From positions 1-64,000 of the forward strand of contig CAVYIF010000009.1 in NCBI GenBank assembly GCA_963768585.1: a stretch of DNA of 64,000 bases. Reading direction: 5' to 3'. Shown here piece by piece: positions 17,854 through 25,847 of this stretch. A model generated the notes under the pieces. It did no database searches. It was given only the letters and a program-made list of their open reading frames with translations, and was not told the origin of the DNA. The translations under genes and the position numbers were made by a program. This DNA is from CAVUNY01 sp963768585 (GTDB taxonomy: Bacteria > Chloroflexota > Anaerolineae > Anaerolineales > Anaerolineaceae). Within the stretch, counting starts at the first letter, position 1; every line of letters starts with the position of its first letter.

Positions 17854-18864
17854 TTATTGCCGCTGCCGTTGTCGTTTTTGTTTATTCGAATACATCTCGC
17901 GATCTGCCCGCTTTAAGACTTCAATTAGAATTTCATATTGTTCAGCGGAAGCCATTCCAATCGAAAGTTTCAAAGGAGGCTCGTCCCAATTCGCTATATG
18001 TTCTTCCAGATACTTCTTGATCCGAATCACCAACTTATTTGCAATTAGAATATCGACATTCGGCAGCAATATAGCAAATTCATCCCCACCAATTCTGGCA
18101 ATGATCTCGTCAGGCCGAAATATTTTTTTGAGTATCATTGCAACCTTTTTAATTTGATCATCTCCAGCGGAATGTCCAAATTGATCATTGATTTGTTTTA
18201 ACGCATCAATATCGATTACAATCATGGAAATCGGGTACTGCCGACCCTTCTCAAGTCGAGCCATCTCCTCTTCAAAAAAATTACGATTATAGAGACCGGT
18301 CAGGATATCATGGCTGCTAAAATATTTAAGGCTCTCAAGAGCGCGTTTTCGTTCTGTGATGTCTGTCACGACGATGCAGAACCCCTTAATATCTTCTGCC
18401 TCCAGGGCATGGGCCGATATTTCTACCGGTACGGGTTCGCCTATCGCTGAAATTAAATCGGATTCCACTCGTAATTTGTTTTTTTCAATTAATCTCGTTT
18501 TTATTTCTCCATTATTTTCCTCTTTGGTGGCGATCAATTCATAAAATGAAGCGCCGATCAGTTCACCCAATGGCTTTTGCACGATCTCGGCAAAGCGCTG
18601 GTTGGTGTAAAAAATCGTTCCATCCGGAATCAGAGTAACAGCGCCTTCATTCATTGACTCGACGAATACCCGGTAAAGATAATCTGTCCCTCTCAGTGTC
18701 AATACCTGGTTAATTCCTGCATTAGACACAACAAATGCATCAACATATCCACCACGGATCGCCTGGAGAGTACTTTCGGCTTCTTCAAGGCGTTTGCGTA
18801 AATCGATGTTTTCTGTTTCAAGCTCTTTTTTTGTTTTCAATCTTTTCACCGTAACACAAATCAC
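17854..18864 (-). CDS. PAS-GGDEF diguanylate cyclase linked to kaiC
   Basis: The 336-residue protein has an N-terminal coiled coil (ELETENIDLRKRLEEAESTL), a PAS domain (about residues 60-175, EGAVTLIPDGTIFYTNQRFAEIV) ending in TDITERKRA, and a GGDEF domain (about 180-335) with DILTGLYNRNFFEEEM and ARIGGDEFAIL. It should be an active cyclase. It has no membrane segment. GTG 18864 is the furthest start; GTG 18849 is an alternative, and neither has an ideally spaced RBS. It is the first gene of the kaiC-kaiB-HD-GYP-GGDEF array. Its first 120 residues are close to those of the multi-PAS gene after kaiB. Confidence 0.82.
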   Translation of the reverse strand: MICVTVKRLKTKKELETENIDLRKRLEEAESTLQAIRGGYVDAFVVSNAGINQVLTLRGTDYLYRVFVESMNEGAVTLIPDGTIFYTNQRFAEIVQKPLGELIGASFYELIATKEENNGEIKTRLIEKNKLRVESDLISAIGEPVPVEISAHALEAEDIKGFCIVVTDITERKRALESLKYFSSHDILTGLYNRNFFEEEMARLEKGRQYPISMIVIDIDALKQINDQFGHSAGDDQIKKVAMILKKIFRPDEIIARIGGDEFAILLPNVDILIANKLVIRIKKYLEEHIANWDEPPLKLSIGMASAEQYEILIEVLKRADREMYSNKQKRQRQRQ

Positions 18865-18973
18865 CTTTCTTCTTCCAATGCATCACAATTCATTTTCCTC
18901 GCGGATCTGGTTCCTTCTCAAAATGAAGCTGACGATTAGACAGACATCGAGATCATTGCGATCGATTGCAATT

Positions 18974-19075
18974 TCAAAATAGATTGCTTAGAAACCTCGC
19001 AAATGCTTCAACGACTATGGGGTCAAATTGAAACCCGTTTTGCTCATTTATATAAGCAAACGATTTTTCCTTTGG
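18974..19075 (-). pseudogene. Relic of an HD-GYP domain C-terminus
   Basis: The minus strand reads FAYINEQNGFQFDPIVVEAF and ends ARFLSNLF-stop, the typical last helices of HD-GYP proteins (compare SGTHFDPQVVDAF in the gene at 20812). Nothing of the rest of the domain remains. It lies about 110 bases upstream of the PAS-GGDEF gene, so a third HD-GYP gene once flanked the array. Confidence 0.5.
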
Positions 19076-19515
19076 TGCTTCCACAATCGATCAATCCGTA
19101 CAAAGGCTGAGCGTCCATAGACACCGTCTGTACATCCAACCTGAGCGTTTGAAGGAATTTGCATTTTGAACCTCTATATCATTGCTTAATACCAAAAGCC
19201 TCCATCCTATTCTTAGGATAGCCTTTGTTACTATTTCATCATATCCCAAAGAGGGTATCTACGTCCCCCATACAACCTATAAAATATCTACAAAATTAAT
19301 TACTATTATTCGCTTCGGGAAATGAACGGCAAAAAATATAAAATTTATAGGTTTTTTTGGGGACGCAGATAGCTTTTATCGAATATGATGGTAACGGTAA
19401 CTTCGTTTGAACTTTCGTTTTATTAATTTTAAGATTCGGCCGCAAAATCCGACCTACGTTAAGCGGCTGAGCGGCGCAAAATTCCTGTATAAGCACCAGA
19501 AAAGGAGAAAGAATT
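19076..19515. other. 440-bp AT-rich region without a supported gene
   Basis: This region between the HD-GYP relic and the cytochrome gene holds no convincing open frame. It includes a small inverted repeat (ATCCTA-TTCT-TAGGAT near 19203-19220) and probably both the promoter of the KaiBC array and that of the cytochrome gene. Confidence 0.35.
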
Positions 19516-20007
19516 ATGAATTGGAAAATAAAATTTTTCCCGAATGCCTTTTTGGTCGTGATCGCTGCTCTGTTGCTTGCAGCCTGTGCATCACAATCAC
19601 AGGGGGGTGAGTTGGGTGGAACTGCCTGGGGGACAGGAAGCTTTCGTTCGAACGGTGAACGCATCTATTTCACCGCCACGAGCGAACGCGGTACGGAAAT
19701 CAGTTATACCAGCGGTCCTGGCTCAAATGGCTGGATGATGGGAGGAGGAGGTCGAATGACATGTGCCTCATGTCATGGCACAGATGCACAGGGTGGCGTA
19801 CACAACATGGGAATGATGCAGTCGATGTCTGCCCCAGACATTCGTTGGTCAGCTCTACAAGGTGAATTCGACGCCGAAAAATTCCTCCTGGCGGTTACGA
19901 ATGGTCAGGACCCCAACGGGACGCAGTTGAACGCGGATATGCCTCGTTGGAACATTGGCAACGACGACCTGGCCGACTTGATCGCTTACCTCAAAACACT
20001 GCCTTAA
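19516..20007 (+). CDS. c-type cytochrome lipoprotein
   Basis: The 163-residue protein has a signal peptide ending in a lipobox (LLAAC, Cys about 19), so it is a lipid-anchored extracytoplasmic protein. A single haem c motif, CASCH, lies at about residues 92-96, and the C-terminal WNIGNDDLADLIAYLKTLP is the usual last helix of small cytochromes c. Met residues around GMMQSM could supply the sixth ligand. It should carry electrons at the outer face of the membrane. The start has a strong AAAGGAGAAAG RBS. No oxidoreductase partner is nearby; a relic of a P-type ATPase follows on the other strand. Confidence 0.85.
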   Translation: MNWKIKFFPNAFLVVIAALLLAACASQSQGGELGGTAWGTGSFRSNGERIYFTATSERGTEISYTSGPGSNGWMMGGGGRMTCASCHGTDAQGGVHNMGMMQSMSAPDIRWSALQGEFDAEKFLLAVTNGQDPNGTQLNADMPRWNIGNDDLADLIAYLKTLP

Positions 20008-20022
20008 CCAAAAATTCTCCTG

Positions 20023-20226
20023 CTAAGTTGTTCTCCGCAGGAGTTGTGCGTTGATCGCCACAATAATCGTGCTGATCGACATCAGCAGGGTGCCAACTGC
20101 CGGCAAAAGCAGGATGCCAGCCGCCCAGATCAGGTTTTGGATCATCTTGCAGTAGCTGGCCCGGTTCAAGCCGAAGATCTTGACCACGCCCTGGGAGTTG
20201 CTTTTGACCAGGATAATCCCGGCCAC
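20023..20226 (-). pseudogene. Relic of a heavy-metal P-type ATPase C-terminus
   Basis: The 67-residue frame reads IILVKSNSQGVVKIFGL, RASYCKMIQNLIWAAG and ILLLPAVGTLLMSISTII, then VAINAQLLRR. This matches the end of CopA/ZntA-like P-type ATPases. The P- and A-domains are gone, and by comparison with the family about 15 residues between QNLIWA and GILLLP are missing. It is a remnant, not a gene. Confidence 0.65.
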
Positions 20227-20275
20227 CTTACAGGCCTGAACCGCCAGACGATCAACAATACATTTAGTGTCTATC

Positions 20276-20358
20276 TGGAAAATATCTCAGGGGTGTTTTT
20301 TTGCCCCACTAAGTGGGGCAAAAAAACACCCCTGGAATTAATTTTCGGACAGGTTCTT
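20276..20358. repeat. Dispersed palindromic repeat, copy 1
   Basis: A perfect 20-bp stem (GGGGTGTTTTTTTGCCCCAC, 20290-20309, and its complement 20313-20332) with loop TAA is flanked by two more paired bases on each side and by outer arms TTTCGGACAGGTTCTT and GAAAATATCTCA. The same unit in opposite orientation lies at 52921-53004. It begins at the stop codon of the small gene ending at 20357, so it could serve as that gene's terminator. Confidence 0.75.
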
Positions 20359-20551
20359 ATTTTTTCTTTAAAACTAACAGGCCGTTGGCGGTTTCTGCAA
20401 CTTCGTAACCTGAAGGCACTGCATCTAATGCGCCTTCCTTTTCTTCTTTCGAGAAAAAGTAAAGGGTTGCTGTCTTTCCAGTAGATGTGACCCTGGTTTT
20501 TCCGTGAAGAATATATGTGACACCTTTAGAATTTTTATGTGTAAAAGCCAT
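20357..20551 (-). CDS. Conserved small protein of about 64 residues
   Basis: The start is ATG 20551, with GGAGG seven bases upstream; longer in-frame starts lack support. The product reads MAFTHKNSKGVTYILHGK, then KTATLYFFSKEEKEGALDAV and PSGYEV-LVLKKK. This matches a widespread family of short proteins of unknown function found in many bacteria (motifs H-NSKG-TY-L, YFF--E---GALDA-P-GYEV, GLPVLKKK). It is soluble, basic at the C-terminus and has no signal. A dispersed hairpin repeat follows directly. No function is known to me. Confidence 0.7.
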   Translation of the reverse strand: MAFTHKNSKGVTYILHGKTRVTSTGKTATLYFFSKEEKEGALDAVPSGYEVAETANGLLVLKKK

Positions 20552-20659
20552 TGTTCCTCCAATTGAGTTTGATAGAGATATGTATCTCAGTAGCACTAAT
20601 AATACCTTATTTATTAATAATTTGGTGAAAATCATCATGTAGCAGTGTATGTCAAGTTT

Positions 20660-20705
20660 GGTGCCAGCCTGATAGTCGTGGATGACGCCCCCAGGGTATT
20701 TGTCT
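20660..20705 (+). repeat. Possible third copy of the GTCGTGGATGAC repeat
   Basis: GCCAGCCTG, then GTCGTGGATGACGCCCC, then CAGGGTATTTGTC resembles the repeats at 53018-53115 and 41951-42060. Only the core is clearly shared, so this copy is weaker. Confidence 0.35.
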
Positions 20706-20811
20706 ACGTATCGGCCCGGACCTCTTGTGCTGGTCACCAGGTCTTAAACAGGTTGTTGATCAGCGTGGATCGATTTTCACACCATAATGGGTTCGCCAAC
20801 AATAGCATAGA

Positions 20812-21906
20812 TCAGGGCTGGATTAAAATATGCATGAATGCATCCACTACCTGCGGATCAAAGTGCGTTCCTGATAAGGCACGGATATGTTCGAGAATTT
20901 TTTCTTCTTCCCAACCGGCGCGGTAAGGGCGGTCCGATTTTAAGGCATCCCACACATCCACAACTGCAAAAATGCGTGCAACCAATGGAATCTGAGTACC
21001 TTTTAGTCCACGCGGATACCCAGTGCCGTCCCATTTTTCATGATGGCAATAGGGAATATCCAGTGCCAGCCGCAAATAGCGGACGGGAGAGAGCAATTCG
21101 TAGGCAAGTCTTGGATGTTTCTTCATCGCTACCCATTCGTCTTCCGTTAGAGCGCCTGGTTTGAGAAGAATCCCATCTGGAACACCCATCTTGCCAATAT
21201 CGTGCAAAAGCGCTCCCCAGCGGACCTGTACCAGTTCCTCCTCACTCAAGCCGAAAGCGCGCGCAAGATCTATCGTCATCTGTGTCACCCGCAGAGTGTG
21301 CCCTTCGGTTTCCTTATCGCGCAAATCAAGGGCGCGCGACCAGCCTTCTATCGTGGCATCATAAGCCAGACTGAGTTCCAGGTTGGAGCTTTGTAGGCCC
21401 TCGAATAGCATTGCATTTTCAATCGCAATCCCGGCTTGCCCCGCCAGGGCATTGAAGAAGTCGAACCATTCTGCGTTGGGTTCAAGTGCGGTGCGATGGA
21501 AGACTTCCAGAACGCCCTTAATCTGACCCCTGGCAATTAACGGCAAACCGAAATAGCAGATGAAATCCTCGCCTGCGAAAAGGGTGGTCAGGAATAAGTC
21601 GCCTGGTTCATTCTTCAGGTTTGGGATTTGGACGAGATGTCGCTTAATGACAACCCGGCCGGCATAGCTGTCACCTAAACTTACATGTGTCTTCATGACG
21701 GCTTTGGTACGGAAGCCGCGCCCAGCGCCATATTCCAGCATTTGCGTATTGGAATCATAGATCAAAATGTCAGCCGCATCCACGCCAAGTTCAATCGTTA
21801 CATGGGTGAGAATTTCTGAAAGGATAAGGCTCAAATCAAAATTACCGGCGATGACTCGATCTATGGCACTCAAGGCAGTGAGATGTTCAAGTTGCCGTTG
21901 AATCAA
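20812..21906 (-). CDS. GAF-HD-GYP c-di-GMP phosphodiesterase (C-terminal half of a split gene)
   Basis: The 364-residue frame has a GAF domain (about residues 10-180) and an HD-GYP domain (about 195-355) with LLHDIGKMGVPDG and HHEKWDGTGYPRGLKG. It overlaps the end of the upstream PAS frame. One base restored in the AAAA run (plus strand) at 21940-21943 gives VFNDITKRKQTEELIQRQ and joins the two. The domain order and sequence match the HD-GYP protein of the KaiBC array, so the two are paralogues. It should cleave c-di-GMP. Confidence 0.8.
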   Translation of the reverse strand: MIQRQLEHLTALSAIDRVIAGNFDLSLILSEILTHVTIELGVDAADILIYDSNTQMLEYGAGRGFRTKAVMKTHVSLGDSYAGRVVIKRHLVQIPNLKNEPGDLFLTTLFAGEDFICYFGLPLIARGQIKGVLEVFHRTALEPNAEWFDFFNALAGQAGIAIENAMLFEGLQSSNLELSLAYDATIEGWSRALDLRDKETEGHTLRVTQMTIDLARAFGLSEEELVQVRWGALLHDIGKMGVPDGILLKPGALTEDEWVAMKKHPRLAYELLSPVRYLRLALDIPYCHHEKWDGTGYPRGLKGTQIPLVARIFAVVDVWDALKSDRPYRAGWEEEKILEHIRALSGTHFDPQVVDAFMHILIQP

Positions 21907-24024
21907 TTCCTCTGTTTGCTTGCGCTTGGTAATGTCATTAAAACAGTAAGCATAGCCGGTTGACCGGCGTAGGGAAATGGAATACCTGATACTTCAACAT
22001 CAATCTGTGTCCCATCCTGCCGAACGAATTTTTCTTGCATTAAGAGAGCGAGAGCACCATCATTTTGTGAATTTTGTACGCGTTTCAAAGCCAGTGCCCG
22101 GTAGTCAGGATGTACAAACTCTATAACAGGCTTTCCAATTAAATCGGCCGGGCTGGACGCGCCGATGATTGTTGCGCTGGCCGGGTTGGCAAAGATGACT
22201 TTCCCTTGGCTGTGGATAACCACACCATCAGGCAAGTTTTCTACCAGCTTGCGGTAACGTTCTTCGCTCTCTTGTAGAGAGGCTTCCACCTGTTTGCTCT
22301 CGGTGATGTCGCGGAAATACCAGACACGGCCATAATATTGATTATCTGGCCCGACCATCGGCGCCGAGTAGCGATCGAAGATCCGTCCATTCTGAAGAAC
22401 GATTTCATCCCGGCTTGTTTCCTGTTTTTGCTCGTAAAGGTATTGAACGTGCTGGATAAATGACTGAGGATCTGCCACTTTACTCATAACAAACGCCAAA
22501 ACGGGTTCATCGGCTTTCTTCTCGACTAACTCTGGCGGGATCCGCCACATCTCGACAAAGCGATGGTTGTACGATACGATGTGATTGTCTCCATCGACCA
22601 CGAGGATCCCATCAATCGTTGCTTCCTGCTGCGTGGACAAAATTGTATTTCTGAACTGTAATTCTTCTTCCGCCTGCTTGCGTAGAATGACTGCTGTCAC
22701 CTGACTGCTGATGTTTCGGATGCGTTTCAGGTCATCTTCGGTCAACACGCTTTCGCTGGTGGTGATATCCAATAACCCAATGGTTTTTCCTGAGTACATT
22801 AAAGGAACTGTGGCTACGGATTTTATATTTAGAAGTTGATAAATCTGTGGAACAAGTTGCTTGAGCCCGTTGCGGATTAAGGGCGGAAGGGAGGTCGTGT
22901 CTGTGAATTCTGCAATCCAGCGCTGAATGATCTTCGGATCGCTGGTAACATCGCCTTGTTCATTTCCGAGAATTTTTTGGAAATAGCTGTCCTTCTTGAT
23001 CGGGATTTTGAGGTTTGGGATGGGGCGCCCAATTAGATTCTCGATCTTTCCAACGATAGGGGAGGAGAGGATCATACTACTCAGCAACTCGATGTACTTT
23101 GCATTCGAGTCCAGCAGATAGACTGTTGCGCGACAGGGTGTTATTATGCCCCCAAGTTCTCTGGTAAATATTTCGACAATGCCATCAAGATTTTCTCCGC
23201 GATTCACAGCTTCATTTAGGGTGTTGACTAACGCCTGATCCTCGTTAAGCATTCGGAGGGCGCGTTCCATTTGCTTGCGCGCAGTGACGTCACGAGCGAC
23301 GCCTTGAAAACCAATAATTCCTTTATCACTGTAATGCGGAGCTACTAGAATTTCCACATAATGGTTTTTTCCATCTTTCCCCTTCACCACGTATTCTGCT
23401 ACTTCGTCTACCAAACTCTCCCCCGCTAGAATTCGGGTTAGCCTTTTTTTGTGTTGATCCAAATATTGTTCCGGGATAATATCCCAAATGTTCATGGAAA
23501 GCAATTCTTCTTCGCTGAACTTAAGTTCCCTACATATTGTCGTATTGACGACTAAAATATTGCCTGACGATGCAATGATGAAAATACCATCCGGACTTTG
23601 ATTAACCAGGTTGTGATATTTCTTTTCATTCTGTTGCAATGCAGCTATGATCTGCCTGTGCTCAGTGTTGTCACGGATATCACATTGGATCACTTTTTCA
23701 TCGTCCACCAGGTAGACGCTGCTGACGAATTCCACCTGGATCAGACGCCCGTCCTTTGCTTTAAGCGGCAAGTCTTCATAGCGAATGTATTCGTTCTTCT
23801 GCAAGGCTTCGAAGGCATCCTGACTGGATTCAATATCCTTGAACGCGCCAACTTCCCAGAGCTTCTTTTTGATAAACTCTTCGCGCGAATAGCCTAACAT
23901 TTTTATCAAATATGGATTGACATCTTCGATCATTCCAGTCCTGGCATCCAGTATTAATATCCCGTCCTGGGCCGCTTCAAACAGGCGGCGGTACCGAAGT
24001 TCAGAACTCTATAATGGATTTCAT
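21903..24024 (-). CDS. Multi-PAS/GAF sensor module (N-terminal half of the second split HD-GYP gene)
   Basis: The clear frame starts at ATG 23933 (676 residues), but the PAS domain begins upstream: RYRRLFEAAQDGILILDART is encoded just before it. A likely true start is ATG 24024 with GGGAG upstream; an extra base near 24000-24008 separates the two. Domains in order are PAS (start to about 90), PAS (100-220), GAF-like (230-420), PAS (430-550) and PAS (560-670), then the GAF-HD-GYP output in the next frame. Together about 1070 residues would form one sensor phosphodiesterase. Both breaks are single-base changes, one in a homopolymer. Confidence 0.72.
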
Positions 24025-24174
24025 GATTAGCATTCTCCCTTTTCTGGGTGCTGCTTTTTTAAAATCCTTTCACGCCTATCACTTTAAACAGGTTCATTCA
24101 CTATATAGGATCGCGGCATCCAAATAGCCCTTTTGAGCAGAAAGCTGACCTGCCCCCAAAGTATGTACCAACTT

Positions 24175-24297
24175 TTATGTGAGTGCCGGGGACAATGAGC
24201 CTGGTGGAGGTCCGATAACCGGCTGCGGCTGGACCACTTGAGGAGAGTGTGGTCGATAGCCCAAAATATTGTGCAGCCTGACTTGATTATAAACTAC
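24175..24297 (-). pseudogene. Relic of an IS transposase C-terminus
   Basis: The minus strand reads VVYNQVRLHNILGYRPHSP then QVVQPQPVIGPPPGSLS and a stop. YN--R-H--LGYR-P is the end of IS3/IS481-type integrase-core transposases. The following GACCTGCCCCC-like stretch resembles an IS end. No other part of the element is present. Confidence 0.5.
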
Positions 24298-24568
24298 ACG
24301 TCAATTTTCGATCAGCATTTTTGCCTGTTTGGTGCAAATATGCTATCCGTTGCCCAAAAAGGGACGCGAGGCTGCTTCGAGTTTATTCGCTCCCAGGTGA
24401 AATCCATGCCCGCCCGAAATCGGCTAACCTAAACCTTAGGGCGTATTATAAATGAAATCTGCCACCCGTCATCAAACGCCTGATTGACTGGAAACAATGG
24501 AAGGCAGACATGCTATACTTAACAGCATCTGTTCCTTTTATTTAGGAATTTACCGCATAAAACATCTG
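24298..24568. other. 271-bp region between an IS relic and the DHH gene
   Basis: No supported gene. A minus-strand stretch near 24380-24420 reads FRAGMDFTWERINSKQ in one frame, which could be another eroded coding piece, but it cannot be named. A possible -10 (TATACT, 24513-24518) lies before the DHH gene. Confidence 0.25.
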
Positions 24569-25610
24569 ATGAGCAACTTGATTATCGAAGTGACAAACCC
24601 GATTAAACAAATCAACTTAGACAAATTGCGCCTGGTAGCAGGAACCGGCCCGGTGCTTATCCTGACACACGATAACCCTGACCCAGATTCGCTGGCTTCC
24701 GGCAAAGCGTTGGCCACCCTGTTTCGAGAAGCATGGGGGATCTCCGGGCGACTCGTTTATACTGGGTTGGTTGCCCGTGCAGAGAACCAGGCCGTGCTCA
24801 AACATTTAACCCCTGAATGGGAACACAGCGATGAATTACCTGATTTTAAGGAATATTCCGCTGTAGCACAGGTGGATACGCAACCGGGGGCCGGGAACAA
24901 TCGTCTCAACACAGTCCACCCTAAACACATTGTGATCGATCACCATTACCCGATTCGGGAACTGATCGATACCGTCACGTATGCCGATATACGTACGGAG
25001 ATAGGATCAACGGTCACCATGTTATATCCAATATTTGGAAGCGGCTGGTGTCCAACCCGACCCAATCCTGGCTACTGCGATGTTCTATGGTCTCAAGACC
25101 GATACTCGCAGCCTTTCGCGGGGGGCCTCACCCGCTGATGAAGTAGCCTTTTTAGAATTGCTCCACTACCTGGACCAGCAGGAATTGTCCAGAGTGGAAC
25201 TGGCCGGGTTGAGCCGTGAATATTTCCGATCTTTTAGCCGGGGGTTACATGCAACCCGCGTGTTTGGGCGCGTGGTCGTGGCCCGTCTTGGTTTGATGAC
25301 ACAACCCGACTTCGCTGCTGAAATGGCGGACATCCTTATCCGCCTGCAAGGCGCCCATGCTGCGCTTTGCCTGGGACAAAATGGGGACACCTTACAAATC
25401 TCGTTGCGTACCGAACCGATGGGCCAGCATGCTGGCACAATCATTCAACAACTCATTGTTTCGCCCGGTAAAGGCGGAGGACATGGCACGATGGCGGGTG
25501 GACAGATTCCCCTGCAAGGAATGGATATCGAAACCTTAATCGCAGATATTGAACGTCGTTTTTTGGCTGTTATGGGGGAGACAAGTGTGGGTGTGGGGTT
25601 GATCGACTGA
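24569..25610 (+). pseudogene. DHH/DHHA1 phosphoesterase (NrnA/RecJ-like), frameshifted
   Basis: Two frames make one protein of about 346 residues. The first (ATG 24569 to 25138) has the DHH motifs THDNPDPDSLASGKAL and VIDHHYP. The second (about 25030-25610) has TDTRSLSRG and the DHHA1 signature GGGHGTMAGG. Removing one base near 25027-25031 joins MLY to QYLEAAGVQPDPILATAMFYGLKTDTRSL. Members of this family degrade nanoRNA, 3'-phosphoadenosine phosphate or linear cyclic-dinucleotide products such as pGpG. Given the c-di-GMP enzymes nearby, the last is attractive but is an inference. A TTG or longer start at 24497 is possible. Confidence 0.75.
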
Positions 25611-25621
25611 ACCTTTATAAG

Positions 25622-25746
25622 GGATGAAAGCTGACCGGCAAACAGATTGCCAATAACGCCGGCCAGAATGGAAATGTAAAAGTTGAAAAAACAACGCCCA
25701 CATGCTGGTAAGAATGCCGCCCAAAATGGTCACCCCTATAAAAAGT
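25622..25746 (-). pseudogene. Possible membrane-protein relic
   Basis: The minus strand reads RLFIGVTILGGILTSMWALF and, after a frame change, NFYISILAGVIGNLFAGQLS. Two hydrophobic helices in coding-like sequence suggest the eroded end of a membrane protein. No family is recognised. Confidence 0.3.
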
Positions 25747-25847
25747 CGGGCTGGACGGCTCAGATCCCTGACATGAGCTGAGGCGTTAGCGAAAATTACT
25801 CAAACGATTTCATCATTTTGAATAATGGTCATCGCAATGACCTGCCG

